64,000 nt of DNA from an uncultured Eubacteriales bacterium. GTDB taxonomy: Bacteria > Bacillota > Clostridia > Oscillospirales > UMGS1783. How positions within the stretch are numbered: position 1 is the stretch's first letter; each line of letters starts with the position of its first letter. Positions 24,179 through 31,622 of this stretch are shown in pieces. The notes under the pieces were generated by a model. The model was not told where the DNA came from. It saw nothing but the letters and a program-made list of their open reading frames with translations, and did not search any database. The stretch spans positions 78,258-142,257 of the forward strand of contig CAKSHC010000004.1 in the NCBI GenBank assembly GCA_934456365.1, read 5' to 3'. A program made the translations under genes and the position numbers.

Positions 24179-25522
24179 TCAGAGGACGATGCGAAATTCG
24201 GTCTGGGGGGTGGGGGAAAGCGTGAAGCGGCGGGTTTGAGAGGAATCGCCGAGGGAGGCGGTGATTTCATACTCGCCGTAAAAGCCGCGCAGGGGGAGAA
24301 GGCCGGCCTCGTCGGTCGCGCCGTCGAGGGAGGTGTGCCAGGTGCGGTGGATGAGGCGGTCGAGGGTGTGGTAGGCGGGCTTGGGGGAACCGTCGAAGCG
24401 CAGAAGGCCGCCGCGGTAGATGTTTTCGCCTCGCGTCATATCGCCCTGCGAGGCGCGGATTTTGGCGGGATCGGGATCCCAGAGGTGGGCGTAGCCGTCG
24501 ATGAGGTTCCAATAGACAATCTGTTCGACGGCGGGGTGGGAGAACCAAAGGGTGTAGAGATTTTCGAGAAGGGACGCCTGGAGCTCCTCGTCGTCAGCGC
24601 GATCGGTGAAGGCAGGGACGGTGACCTCGGTGATCTGGAGGGGCTTTTGGAGGTTGGCATAGAGGTCGAGATGGGCGGAGAGATTTTCGGGACTCAGGTA
24701 GGGGCGGGAATCTTTCGCGAAGGTTTCTTCGGGGAAGAAGAGGTGGTACTGCATGCCGACGGCGTCGATGCGGGCGCCGCGCAGGAGGTTGGCCTGGGTA
24801 TAGGCGTAGTAGAGGTCGGTGGCGCGGCAGCGGTCGCCCCAGGCGTGGGGCGTGACCTCGTTGATGGCGAGCTTATTTTGGGGGAAATATTTTTCCGCCG
24901 TTTGGAAGCACCAGAGGACGAAGTCGGGATCGTTGTAGAAATCGAGGCCGACGGCGGGCCAATCCATTTCATTGGTGACCTCGATGGTGGGGATCTGGTC
25001 GGCATAGCGGGCGGCGATTTCGGCCATGCGGCGCTCGAGGGCGCGTTTGGCGGTTGGCCGGTCGGCGCCCTTGATCCAGCGGGGGAAGAAGGCGGGATAG
25101 GCCAGCCCGTGTTCGCGCGGTTCGATGCCGTGGGCCCGGCAGAACTCCAGGCAGAGATCGGGCGCGGGGCGGCGGTAGAGGCGGGGGCTGTCCTTTGCGA
25201 AGCGGGTCTGGCCGGGGGAGGGCTCGTTGGCGTCCCAATAGAAGGGGAGGGTGGCCAGGTTGAAGAGGGCGGCGAAGCGGGCCTTGTAGGCTTCGTTTTT
25301 CTCGGGGGTTTCCAGCTCGTCGAGCATGAAGCAGTTGGCGCCGAAGCGGAAGGAATGCGTTTTCTGCTCGATGTGCAGGCGGGCGTGGGGCACGGGGCGA
25401 TTTTCCCGGTCGACCACGCGGACGTGGGCGTCACCCTTGCGGTAGAGCTCGATGCCGGCGTTGGCCTTTTCGCGCCAGCCGGTCGGGGCTTCGAATTGCT
25501 GTAAAAGAACCGAACGATCCAT
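24179..25522 (-). CDS. GH10 family glycoside hydrolase (endo-xylanase-like), intracellular
   Basis: A 447-residue protein with the GH10 barrel: HSFRFGANCFMLDE near residue 50, PFYWDANEPSPGQ, acid/base Glu185 in VTNEMDW and nucleophile Glu299 in ITEVTVPA. GH10 enzymes cut beta-1,4-xylan. There is no signal peptide, so it probably acts on imported xylo-oligosaccharides. The last 50 residues look like a small beta domain. It is divergent from an AraC regulator 155 bases away, which probably controls it. The ATG at 25522 follows AAAGGAGGG. Confidence 0.85.
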   Translation of the reverse strand: MDRSVLLQQFEAPTGWREKANAGIELYRKGDAHVRVVDRENRPVPHARLHIEQKTHSFRFGANCFMLDELETPEKNEAYKARFAALFNLATLPFYWDANEPSPGQTRFAKDSPRLYRRPAPDLCLEFCRAHGIEPREHGLAYPAFFPRWIKGADRPTAKRALERRMAEIAARYADQIPTIEVTNEMDWPAVGLDFYNDPDFVLWCFQTAEKYFPQNKLAINEVTPHAWGDRCRATDLYYAYTQANLLRGARIDAVGMQYHLFFPEETFAKDSRPYLSPENLSAHLDLYANLQKPLQITEVTVPAFTDRADDEELQASLLENLYTLWFSHPAVEQIVYWNLIDGYAHLWDPDPAKIRASQGDMTRGENIYRGGLLRFDGSPKPAYHTLDRLIHRTWHTSLDGATDEAGLLPLRGFYGEYEITASLGDSSQTRRFTLSPTPQTEFRIVL

Positions 25523-25545
25523 GGGGATCCCTCCTTTATAACAAT

Positions 25546-25574
25546 AGGATAGCGGAATCCGGCGCGCAAGCCAA
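25546..25574 (-). promoter_or_regulatory. promoter of the GH10 gene
   Basis: Minus strand TTGGCT (25569-25574), 17-base spacer, TATCCT (25546-25551); a weak promoter suited to activation. Confidence 0.45.
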
Positions 25575-25595
25575 GAGAAAAAGCCGCGCAAAAGG

Positions 25596-25624
25596 TTTAC
25601 TTTTCGGGACAGAATTGCTATACT
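25596..25624 (+). promoter_or_regulatory. promoter of the AraC-type regulator
   Basis: TTTACT (25596-25601), 17-base spacer, TATACT (25619-25624). It is back to back with the GH10 promoter. Confidence 0.55.
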
Positions 25625-25677
25625 GATGAGGAAAAGGCGGGTGAAAGGGTTTGTTTTTCGGGAATGAGGAGCTGAGC

Positions 25678-26412
25678 GTGCGGTTTCTGGACGCGGTAGA
25701 GGTGGATCAGGGGGCGGTGAATGTGCGCAATGCGGCGCGGGGATTTGACGCGCTTTCCTTCCGGACTCGATCCGACGCGACCTTGCGGGCCGAGGGGAAG
25801 GAGATCGGCGTGGGCGACGATGCCGTTTGCTTTGTACCGGCGGGGCTGAGCTACGAGCGGCGGGCGACGGTGGATCGGCTGATTGCGGTGCATTTTACCT
25901 GCCAGCCGGCCTGCCCGGGGCTGCCGGAATTTTTCTATCCGGAAAACCCGGCGCAGCTGCGGACGCTTTTTGAGGAGCTGCTTTCGGTTTGGCGCTCGGC
26001 GGCGCCGGGGGCCCTCTACCGCTGCACGGGGCTTTTATACGAGATCCTGGCGCAGTGCGCGGCGCAGACGGGGACGCCGGTCCGGCGGGACGAGCGGATT
26101 TTGGGCGCTGTGCGATTTTTGGAGGAGCATTTTTCCGATCCGGAGATCACCATCCGGGAGGCGGCGGGGCAATCTTTTTTGAGCGAGGATTATTTCCGGC
26201 GCATTTTCCGGGAGGAATATGGGATGTCGCCGCGGCGGTATCTGATCGAGCTGCGGATGCGCCATGCCGTGGGGCTGATGGAAACGGGGTATTATTCTTT
26301 GGGGGAGGTGGCGGCGCTTTCGGGCTATGCCGACTATTCTTATTTCACCTCGGAATTCAAGCGGCATTTCGGGACGTCGCCCTCGCAGTACGCTTACCGG
26401 TTTTCGCTCTGA
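25678..26412 (+). CDS. AraC-family transcriptional regulator
   Basis: A 244-residue protein: an N-terminal cupin-like sugar-sensing domain (about 1-130) and two helix-turn-helix motifs at the C terminus (EITIREAAGQSFLSEDYFRR and the classic SLGEVAALSGYADYSYFTSE). The GTG at 25678 is chosen because GAGGAG (25666-25671) lies 6 bases before it; a TTG at 25651 would add nine residues with a poor site. Divergent position next to the GH10 gene suggests control of xylo-oligosaccharide use, by inference. Confidence 0.85.
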   Translation: MRFLDAVEVDQGAVNVRNAARGFDALSFRTRSDATLRAEGKEIGVGDDAVCFVPAGLSYERRATVDRLIAVHFTCQPACPGLPEFFYPENPAQLRTLFEELLSVWRSAAPGALYRCTGLLYEILAQCAAQTGTPVRRDERILGAVRFLEEHFSDPEITIREAAGQSFLSEDYFRRIFREEYGMSPRRYLIELRMRHAVGLMETGYYSLGEVAALSGYADYSYFTSEFKRHFGTSPSQYAYRFSL

Positions 26413-26471
26413 CAGCGGGCGGCGGGTATGATAGGATGAAAAGAGAAAAATCATTGAAAGGAGAACGGGAT

Positions 26472-27215
26472 ATGCTGAAAGGAAAGGTTGCGGTTGTGAC
26501 CGGCGGCACGCGGGGCATTGGCCTGGCGATTGTGCGCAAGTTTTTGCAAAACGGCGCGAAGGTGGCTCTGTTTGGGAGCCGGCCGGAAACGGTGGACAAG
26601 GCGCTGGAGCAGCTGCGGGCGGAAAACGCGGATTGGGAGGTGGTCGGCAAGGCGCCGGATCTGACCGATTTTGCGGCGCTGGAGAGCGCGATTCGGGAGG
26701 TGGCCGAAACCTTCGGGCGGATTGATATTCTGGTCAACAACGCCGGGATCTCGGCGCGCGAGCCGCTGGCGCAGGTGACGCCGGAGGCCTTTGCCCGGAT
26801 CATGGATCTGAATGTGACGGCGGTTTTCAACGGCTGCAAGGCGGTGGAGCCGATCATGCGGGCGCAGGGCGGCGGCGCGATCGTCAACACCAGCTCGATG
26901 GTGAGCCTGTACGGACAGGCGGCGGGCGTGGGGTATCCGACGAGCAAGTTTGCCGTCAACGGGCTGACCCGGAGCCTGGCGCGTGAGCTGGGCCGGGCGG
27001 GTATCCGCGTCAACGCGGTGGCGCCGGGGGTGACCCGCACCGACATGGTGGCGGCGCTTCCGCCCGAGCTGGTGGAGCGCATTTCGGCGCCCATTCCGCT
27101 GGGGCGGGTGGGCGAGCCGGAAGAGGTGGCCAACGCCTTCCTGTTTTTGGCGAGCGACATGGCGAGCTATGTGACGGGAGAAATTCTCTCGGTAGACGGG
27201 GCGGCGCAGACCTGA
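26472..27215 (+). CDS. SDR family oxidoreductase (FabG-like)
   Basis: A 247-residue short-chain dehydrogenase. NAD(P)-binding TGGTRGIG lies at residues 10-17, NNAG near residue 90, catalytic Ser in NTSSMVS and YPTSK (YxxxK) near residue 155. FabG of fatty-acid synthesis and sugar or polyol dehydrogenases share this pattern. Without fab neighbours and next to AraC and GH10 genes, a sugar or polyol substrate is at least as likely. AAAGGAG lies 8 bases before the ATG. A TATGAT -10 candidate is at 26427-26432, with no good -35. Confidence 0.8.
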   Translation: MLKGKVAVVTGGTRGIGLAIVRKFLQNGAKVALFGSRPETVDKALEQLRAENADWEVVGKAPDLTDFAALESAIREVAETFGRIDILVNNAGISAREPLAQVTPEAFARIMDLNVTAVFNGCKAVEPIMRAQGGGAIVNTSSMVSLYGQAAGVGYPTSKFAVNGLTRSLARELGRAGIRVNAVAPGVTRTDMVAALPPELVERISAPIPLGRVGEPEEVANAFLFLASDMASYVTGEILSVDGAAQT

Positions 27216-27230
27216 CGCGCAAAAGAAAAA

Positions 27231-27257
27231 AGAGGACCGCGGGGCGGTCCTCTTTTC
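27231..27257 (+). terminator. terminator of the SDR gene
   Basis: AGAGGACCGC-GGG-GCGGTCCTCT followed by TTTCC; an A-run lies upstream. Confidence 0.8.
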
Positions 27258-27294
27258 CTATATTATAGAGGAAGATCGGCGGGAGGCCGGAGTT

Positions 27295-27582
27295 ATTTCG
27301 GCGAAGTGATTTCACTCGCCGCAAGGTGAATTTCATTGAAAAATGGACGATAAAAAGGTTTTGTCCGATTCGGGATTTTTGCGCGGACAAAAAGCGTATT
27401 GTTTTTCTTCATGAAATATCGCTGTGCGATATGAAATAATTTGCTGCGTAAATTATGAAATTTTCCGCTTCGCGGAAAGTGAAATAAAATTCGCCTTTTC
27501 ATATTTGGCAAAGCCAAATATTTCATACGCTTTAGCGTATTTCATAGCGAAGCTATTTCACTCGCCGGTAGGCGAATTTCAT
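27295..27582. repeat. array of short hairpins joined by ATTTCA / TGAAAT linkers
   Basis: At least seven small stem-loops with different stems but a shared linker: ATATCGC-TGT-GCGATAT (27416-27432), ATAATTT/AAATTAT (27436-27456), TTTCCGC-TTC-GCGGAAA (27462-27478), ATATTTGGC-AAA-GCCAAATAT (27501-27521), ATACGC-TTTA-GCGTAT (27525-27540), ATAGC-GAA-GCTAT (27544-27556) and TCGCC-GGTA-GGCGA (27562-27575). The closing unit (TTCACTCGCCG ... GAATTTCATTGAAAAA) is duplicated at 27311-27342. A separate pair TTTTGTCCG/CGGACAAAA lies at 27359-27392. No gene is seen in the array. Confidence 0.7.
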
Positions 27583-27584
27583 TG

Positions 27585-27617
27585 AAAAAGCACTTAGCTG
27601 GAGGCTAAGTGCTTTTT
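27585..27617 (-). terminator. terminator of the CAT-anticodon tRNA gene
   Basis: AAAAAGCACTTAGC-TGGAG-GCTAAGTGCTTTTT, a 14-bp stem including the T-run, directly after the tRNA 3' end on the minus strand. Confidence 0.85.
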
Positions 27618-27618
27618 C

Positions 27619-27695
27619 TGGTGGACCATCAAGGACTTGAACCTTGGACCGATCGGTTATGAGCCGACTGCTCTAACCAACTGAGCTAATGGTCC
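27619..27695 (-). tRNA. tRNA with CAT anticodon, probably tRNA-Ile2 (lysidine type)
   Basis: 77 nt including an encoded CCA. Cloverleaf: acceptor GGACCAT/ATGGTCC, D arm AGCTCAGTTGGTTAGAGC, anticodon stem TCGG-CTCATAA-CCGA, T arm CAAGG-TTCAAGT-CCTTG. The CTCATAA loop and GGACC acceptor resemble the Ile2 tRNA whose C34 becomes lysidine, more than elongator or initiator Met tRNA; Met(CAT) remains possible. Confidence 0.85.
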
Positions 27696-27716
27696 GCGCT
27701 GAAATTGGGAAGAGGG

Positions 27717-27750
27717 AAAAATCGGCAAGTATCCTGCGATACTTGCCGAT
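27717..27750 (-). terminator. terminator between the two tRNA genes
   Basis: ATCGGCAAGTATC-CTGC-GATACTTGCCGAT (13-bp stem) starting right after the tRNA-Val CCA; on the minus strand followed by TTTTTCCC. Confidence 0.85.
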
Positions 27751-27827
27751 TGGTGGACGATACAGGACTCGAACCTGTGACCCTTCGCACGTCAAGCGAA
27801 TGCTCTAGCCAACTGAGCTAATCGTCC
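27751..27827 (-). tRNA. tRNA-Val (GAC anticodon)
   Basis: 77 nt with encoded CCA. Acceptor GGACGAT/ATCGTCC, D arm AGCTCAGTTGGCTAGAGC, anticodon arm TTCGC-TTGACGT-GCGAA giving GAC, T arm ACAGG-TTCGAGT-CCTGT. All arms pair. Confidence 0.95.
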
Positions 27828-27838
27828 ATTGCTTGCCT

Positions 27839-27867
27839 ATTATACCTGCTTTGCAGGCGAAATGCAA
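27839..27867 (-). promoter_or_regulatory. promoter of the tRNA genes
   Basis: Minus strand TTGCAT (27862-27867), 17-base spacer, TATAAT (27839-27844), 11 bases before tRNA-Val. Confidence 0.75.
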
Positions 27868-27906
27868 CCCTTTTTTTCGAAAAAAGCGAAAAAATTAAAA
27901 AAAGAC

Positions 27907-27935
27907 TTGCATCTATGGGGGGAATATGGTACGAT
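27907..27935 (+). promoter_or_regulatory. promoter of rpsB-tsf
   Basis: TTGCAT (27907-27912), 17-base spacer, TACGAT (27930-27935). It leaves a leader of about 100 bases before rpsB, GC-rich and able to fold; no known ribosomal-protein leader class was recognised in it. Confidence 0.6.
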
Positions 27936-28042
27936 ATTTGAGCAATTCACACGTCGCCGGACGGCTTCGGCGGTGCCGATTTCGGTTCCGGGGCCGGTTG
28001 AGGGCGGCGGAGGAGCAAAATTTTCAAACCGGAGGAACGAAC

Positions 28043-28786
28043 ATGTCTGTGATCTCTATGAAGCAGCTTCTGGAAGCCGGCGTCCATTTCGGACACCAGA
28101 CCAGAAGATGGAACCCGAAGATGGCCGAGTACATCTTCACCGAGCGCAACGGCATCTACATCATCGATCTGCAGAAGACGGTGAAGAAGGTGGAAGAGGC
28201 TTATCTCTTTGTGCGCCAGATCGCCGAGGAGGGCAAGGATATCCTCTTTGTCGGCACCAAGAAGCAGGCGCAGGACGCGGTGAAGGAAGAAGCGACCCGC
28301 TGCGGGATGCACTACATCAACGCCCGCTGGCTCGGCGGTATGCTGACCAACTTCAAGACCATCAAGACCCGTGTGCGCCGCCTGGAGCAGCTGCGCAAGA
28401 TGCAGGAGGACGGGACCTTTGATCTTTTGCCCAAGAAGGAAGTCATCAAGCTCGAGCATGACATTGAGAAGCTGGAGAAGTATCTCGGCGGGATCAAGAA
28501 TATGCCCAAGCTGCCCGGCGCTCTCTTCATCATCGACACCAAGAAGGAGCACAACGCGGTGGCCGAAGCCCGCAAGCTGGGCATCCCCATCGTCGCGATC
28601 GTGGACACCAACTGCGACCCGGACGAGGTCGATTATGTGATCCCCGGCAACGACGACGCCATCCGTGCCGTCAAGCTGATGTGCTCCTGCATGGCCAACG
28701 CCGTGATCGAGGGCAAGCAGGGCGAGGCCTTTGTGGAGGAGCCGGCTGAGGCTCCTGCCGAGGCTGCCGAAGAAAAGGCCGAATAA
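28043..28786 (+). CDS. rpsB: 30S ribosomal protein S2
   Basis: A 247-residue ribosomal protein. Signatures LLEAGVHFGHQTRRWNPKM at the N terminus and PGALFIIDTKKEHNAVAEA in the middle are diagnostic, followed by the Ala/Glu-rich tail common in Firmicutes. GGAGG at 28031-28035 precedes the ATG at 28043. It is followed by tsf in the usual order; a 9-bp GC hairpin (28802-28822) without T-run lies between them and may adjust the ratio of the two products. Confidence 0.98.
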   Translation: MSVISMKQLLEAGVHFGHQTRRWNPKMAEYIFTERNGIYIIDLQKTVKKVEEAYLFVRQIAEEGKDILFVGTKKQAQDAVKEEATRCGMHYINARWLGGMLTNFKTIKTRVRRLEQLRKMQEDGTFDLLPKKEVIKLEHDIEKLEKYLGGIKNMPKLPGALFIIDTKKEHNAVAEARKLGIPIVAIVDTNCDPDEVDYVIPGNDDAIRAVKLMCSCMANAVIEGKQGEAFVEEPAEAPAEAAEEKAE

Positions 28787-28849
28787 AAACAAATATTCAG
28801 TCGCCCGCCCCTGTCGGGCGGGCGAACTTCTTATCAGGAGGAAGAAACC

Positions 28850-29767
28850 ATGAATTTCACTGCAAAAGATGTTCAGGCGCTGCGCGAGAGAACCGGCTGC
28901 GGCATGATGGACTGCAAGAAGGCTCTGACCGAGGCCGACGGCAACGTGGACAAGGCCATTGAGATCCTGCGCGAAAAGGGTCTGGCCGCGGTGGCCAAGA
29001 AGGCCGGCCGCATTGCCAGCGAGGGTGTGGTCGCTATTTACAACGACGGCGAGGTGGCCGCGATCGTGGAGGTCAACTCCGAGACCGACTTTGTGGCCAA
29101 GAACGCCGATTTCATTAAGTTCTGCAACGCGGTGGCCGAGACGGTTGCCAAGACCAACCCGACCGATGTGGAAGATCTCAAGACCAAGACCTGCCCGAGC
29201 TGCGGCGAGACCATTGCCGAGGCCCTGCAGGAGAAGGTGCTCACCATTGGGGAGAACATTTCCATCCGGCGCTTCTACCGCACCACCCGCCCCTGCGCCG
29301 ACTACATCCACGGCGGCGGCCGCATCGGCGTTTTGACCGAGTTTGAGACCGACGCCGACGCCAAGGATCCCGCTTTTGTGGAGATGGGCAAGGATGTCTG
29401 CATGCAGATCACGGCCATGTCGCCGCAGTTTTGCTCGCAGGCGGATGTGCCGGCTGAACGCGTGAAGGAAGAGACCAACATCGTGATGGCGCAGATCAAA
29501 AACGATCCGAAGAATGCTTCCAAGCCCGACGCGATCATCGAGAAGATGGCCGTGGGCAAGCTGGGCAAGTTTTACAAGGAGACCTGCCTGCTCGATCAGG
29601 CCTTTGTGAAGGACGATTCCATCAGCGTGGGCCAGTATGTGAAGAATGTGGCGGCCAAGCTGGGCAAGAACATTCAGGTGATCTCCTTTACCCGCTTTGA
29701 AAAGGGCGAGGGTCTTCAGAAGAGAGAAGACGATTTCGCCGCCGAAGTCGCCGGGATGGTTCACTAA
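28850..29767 (+). CDS. tsf: elongation factor Ts
   Basis: A 305-residue nucleotide exchange factor that releases GDP from EF-Tu. The N-terminal UBA-like domain (DVQALRERTGCGMMDCKKAL) and the core motif SETDFVAKN are typical. Length is normal for the long clostridial form. A CPSCGETIAEA segment near residue 115 gives a Cys pair not found in most EF-Ts; it may be only a lineage trait. AGGAGG precedes the ATG. Confidence 0.98.
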   Translation: MNFTAKDVQALRERTGCGMMDCKKALTEADGNVDKAIEILREKGLAAVAKKAGRIASEGVVAIYNDGEVAAIVEVNSETDFVAKNADFIKFCNAVAETVAKTNPTDVEDLKTKTCPSCGETIAEALQEKVLTIGENISIRRFYRTTRPCADYIHGGGRIGVLTEFETDADAKDPAFVEMGKDVCMQITAMSPQFCSQADVPAERVKEETNIVMAQIKNDPKNASKPDAIIEKMAVGKLGKFYKETCLLDQAFVKDDSISVGQYVKNVAAKLGKNIQVISFTRFEKGEGLQKREDDFAAEVAGMVH

Positions 29768-29780
29768 ACGGATGATCCGA

Positions 29781-29809
29781 GGGCGCGGGAATTTCCCGCG
29801 CCCTTTGTT
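29781..29809 (+). terminator. terminator of rpsB-tsf
   Basis: GGGCGCGGGA-ATT-TCCCGCGCCC followed by TTTGTTC. Confidence 0.8.
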
Positions 29810-29840
29810 CATAAAATAAGAAAAAACGGAGGTTGCCTTC

Positions 29841-30461
29841 ATGAAAGTTTTGCTTGTCAATGCCGGGCCGCATCCGGCCGGCTGCACAGCCGCGGCGCTC
29901 GCGGAGGTGGCTGAAACACTGCGCGAAGAGGGGATCGAGACCGAGACCGTTTGGGCGGGCCGGGTTTCCACCGGCTGTATGGCCTGCGGCGGCTGTGTTC
30001 ATGCGGATCGCTGCGCCTTTGACGGCGACCCCGTCAACGAGATCATTGAGAAGGCCAAGGGGTGCGACGGGTTTGTGTTCGGCACGCCGGTGCACTATGC
30101 CGGGGCATCCGGCGCGGCCACGGCGCTGCTGGATCGCTGCTTTTACGCCGGCGGGGCGGCCTTCCGCCACAAGCCGGGCGCGGCGGTGGTCAGCGCGCGG
30201 CGCTCGGGCTGCACGACGGCCTTCGATCAGATCAACAAATATTTCACCATCAATCAGATGCCCATCGTTTCCTCCCGGTACTGGAACAATGTCCACGGCA
30301 ACACGCCCGAAGAGGTGCGGCAGGATCGGGAGGGGCTGCAGACCATGCGGTTTCTGGCCCGCAACATGGCCTGGCTTCTGCGGTGCATCGAGGCCGGGAA
30401 GGCGCGCGGGATCGAGCCGCCCGAGCAGGAACCTGTGGTGAAAACCAACTTCATCCGGTGA
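29841..30461 (+). CDS. flavodoxin-family NAD(P)H-dependent reductase / iron-sulfur flavoprotein
   Basis: A 206-residue protein with the flavodoxin-like fold: the phosphate-binding start KVLLVNAGPHPAGCTAAAL and FGTPVHYAGASG for the flavin. A Cys-rich motif CMACGGCVHADRC at about residues 45-58 lies where iron-sulfur flavoproteins of anaerobes carry a cluster. It likely moves electrons from NAD(P)H through FMN to an unknown acceptor. No promoter is clear; the gene starts about 32 bases after the tsf terminator. Confidence 0.8.
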   Translation: MKVLLVNAGPHPAGCTAAALAEVAETLREEGIETETVWAGRVSTGCMACGGCVHADRCAFDGDPVNEIIEKAKGCDGFVFGTPVHYAGASGAATALLDRCFYAGGAAFRHKPGAAVVSARRSGCTTAFDQINKYFTINQMPIVSSRYWNNVHGNTPEEVRQDREGLQTMRFLARNMAWLLRCIEAGKARGIEPPEQEPVVKTNFIR

Positions 30462-30497
30462 TTTTGCAAGAAAAAAATTTTCCCATGCAAAAAATGG

Positions 30498-30521
30498 AAT
30501 CCGCCCTTCGGGGCGGATTTT
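30498..30521 (+). terminator. weak terminator after the flavoprotein gene
   Basis: AATCCGCCC-TTCG-GGGCGGATT followed by only a short T-run. Confidence 0.55.
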
Positions 30522-30608
30522 GCCGTAAACGCCCTGTTTATGCGGGTTTTTTCGCTTTTTGGCGGTTTTGCCGAATGGGAATTTGGGACGTCGGGTCGGT
30601 GAAAAAGA

Positions 30609-30637
30609 TTGACAAATGAAGCGGGAATTTGTATAAT
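30609..30637 (+). promoter_or_regulatory. consensus promoter of oppBCDF
   Basis: TTGACA (30609-30614), 17-base spacer, TATAAT (30632-30637). Confidence 0.9.
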
Positions 30638-30700
30638 TACCGTTATAAGTATGCAGTGCGGACGATGTGGGAAGCGCTGCAACAAGAGAGGAGCTTTACC

Positions 30701-31612
30701 GTGGTCAAGTATGTGATAAAGCGGGTTCTGCTGGCTTTGCTGACGATCGTGATCATCTGCGCCATCACCTTTTTCGTCATGCATGCCGTGCCGGGCGGCC
30801 CGTTCAGCAGAGAGAAGGCGCTCAGCCAGGCGACGATCGACGCGCTCAACGCGCGCTACAATCTCGACAAGCCGGTGGGCGTGCAGTTTTTGATGTATAT
30901 GAAGGGGATTTTGCAGGGCGATTTCGGCGTGTCCCTCAAAACGGGGCGTGACATTGCCAAAACGCTTTCGGAATCCTTCCCGATTTCGGCCAAGCTGGGG
31001 CTTTCGGCCATGGCGCTGGCACTGGTGTTCGGCACGGTGTTCGGTTCGATCGCCGCGCTGATGCGCAACAAGCTGCCGGATCGGATCATCATTTTCTTCT
31101 CCACCCTGTTCACGGCGGTGCCGAGCTTTGTTCTGGGCACTTTGCTCCTGCTGATTTTCTGCATTAAGCTGGGGTGGTTCCCGGTTTGGGATCCGAACCA
31201 TCCGAATTATGTGCTGCCGGTGATCTCGCTGGCGGCCTATCCGATGGCTTATGTGACCCGTTTGGCCAAGACGAGCATGCTGGACGCCTTGAGCCAGGAC
31301 TACATCCGCACGGCCAAGGCCAAGGGCGTGTCCCGCAACCGGATCATTTTCAAGCATGCGCTGCGCAACTCCATGATCCCGGTGATCACCTATGCCGGGC
31401 CGCAGATCGCTTATATCATCACCGGCTCGATGGTGGTGGAGACCATCTTCACCGTCGGCGGGATCGGCTCGCATTTCGTCAGCTCCATCAACGACCGCGA
31501 CTACACCATGATTATGGCGACCACTATTTTCCTGGCCTCGCTGATGGTGGTGGCCAACCTGATCTGCGACCTGCTTTACAAGCTGGTGGATCCGCGGATC
31601 AAGTACGAATAA
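30701..31612 (+). CDS. oppB: oligopeptide ABC transporter permease OppB
   Basis: A 303-residue inner-membrane permease with six helices. The N terminus VKYVIKRVLLALLTIVIICA and the cytoplasmic loop YIRTAKAKGVSRNRIIFKHA (EAA motif contacting the ATPases) identify the OppB/DppB family. The GTG at 30701 is chosen: GAGGAG ends 7 bases before it, while upstream in-frame codons lie over the promoter. First gene of oppBCDF. Confidence 0.93.
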   Translation: MVKYVIKRVLLALLTIVIICAITFFVMHAVPGGPFSREKALSQATIDALNARYNLDKPVGVQFLMYMKGILQGDFGVSLKTGRDIAKTLSESFPISAKLGLSAMALALVFGTVFGSIAALMRNKLPDRIIIFFSTLFTAVPSFVLGTLLLLIFCIKLGWFPVWDPNHPNYVLPVISLAAYPMAYVTRLAKTSMLDALSQDYIRTAKAKGVSRNRIIFKHALRNSMIPVITYAGPQIAYIITGSMVVETIFTVGGIGSHFVSSINDRDYTMIMATTIFLASLMVVANLICDLLYKLVDPRIKYE

Positions 31613-31622
31613 GGAGGCCAAT

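Noticed and set aside
27295..27582. CRISPR array
   Set aside because: Units are hairpins of varying stem and length with only a six-base common linker; there are no constant repeats with unique spacers and no cas genes.
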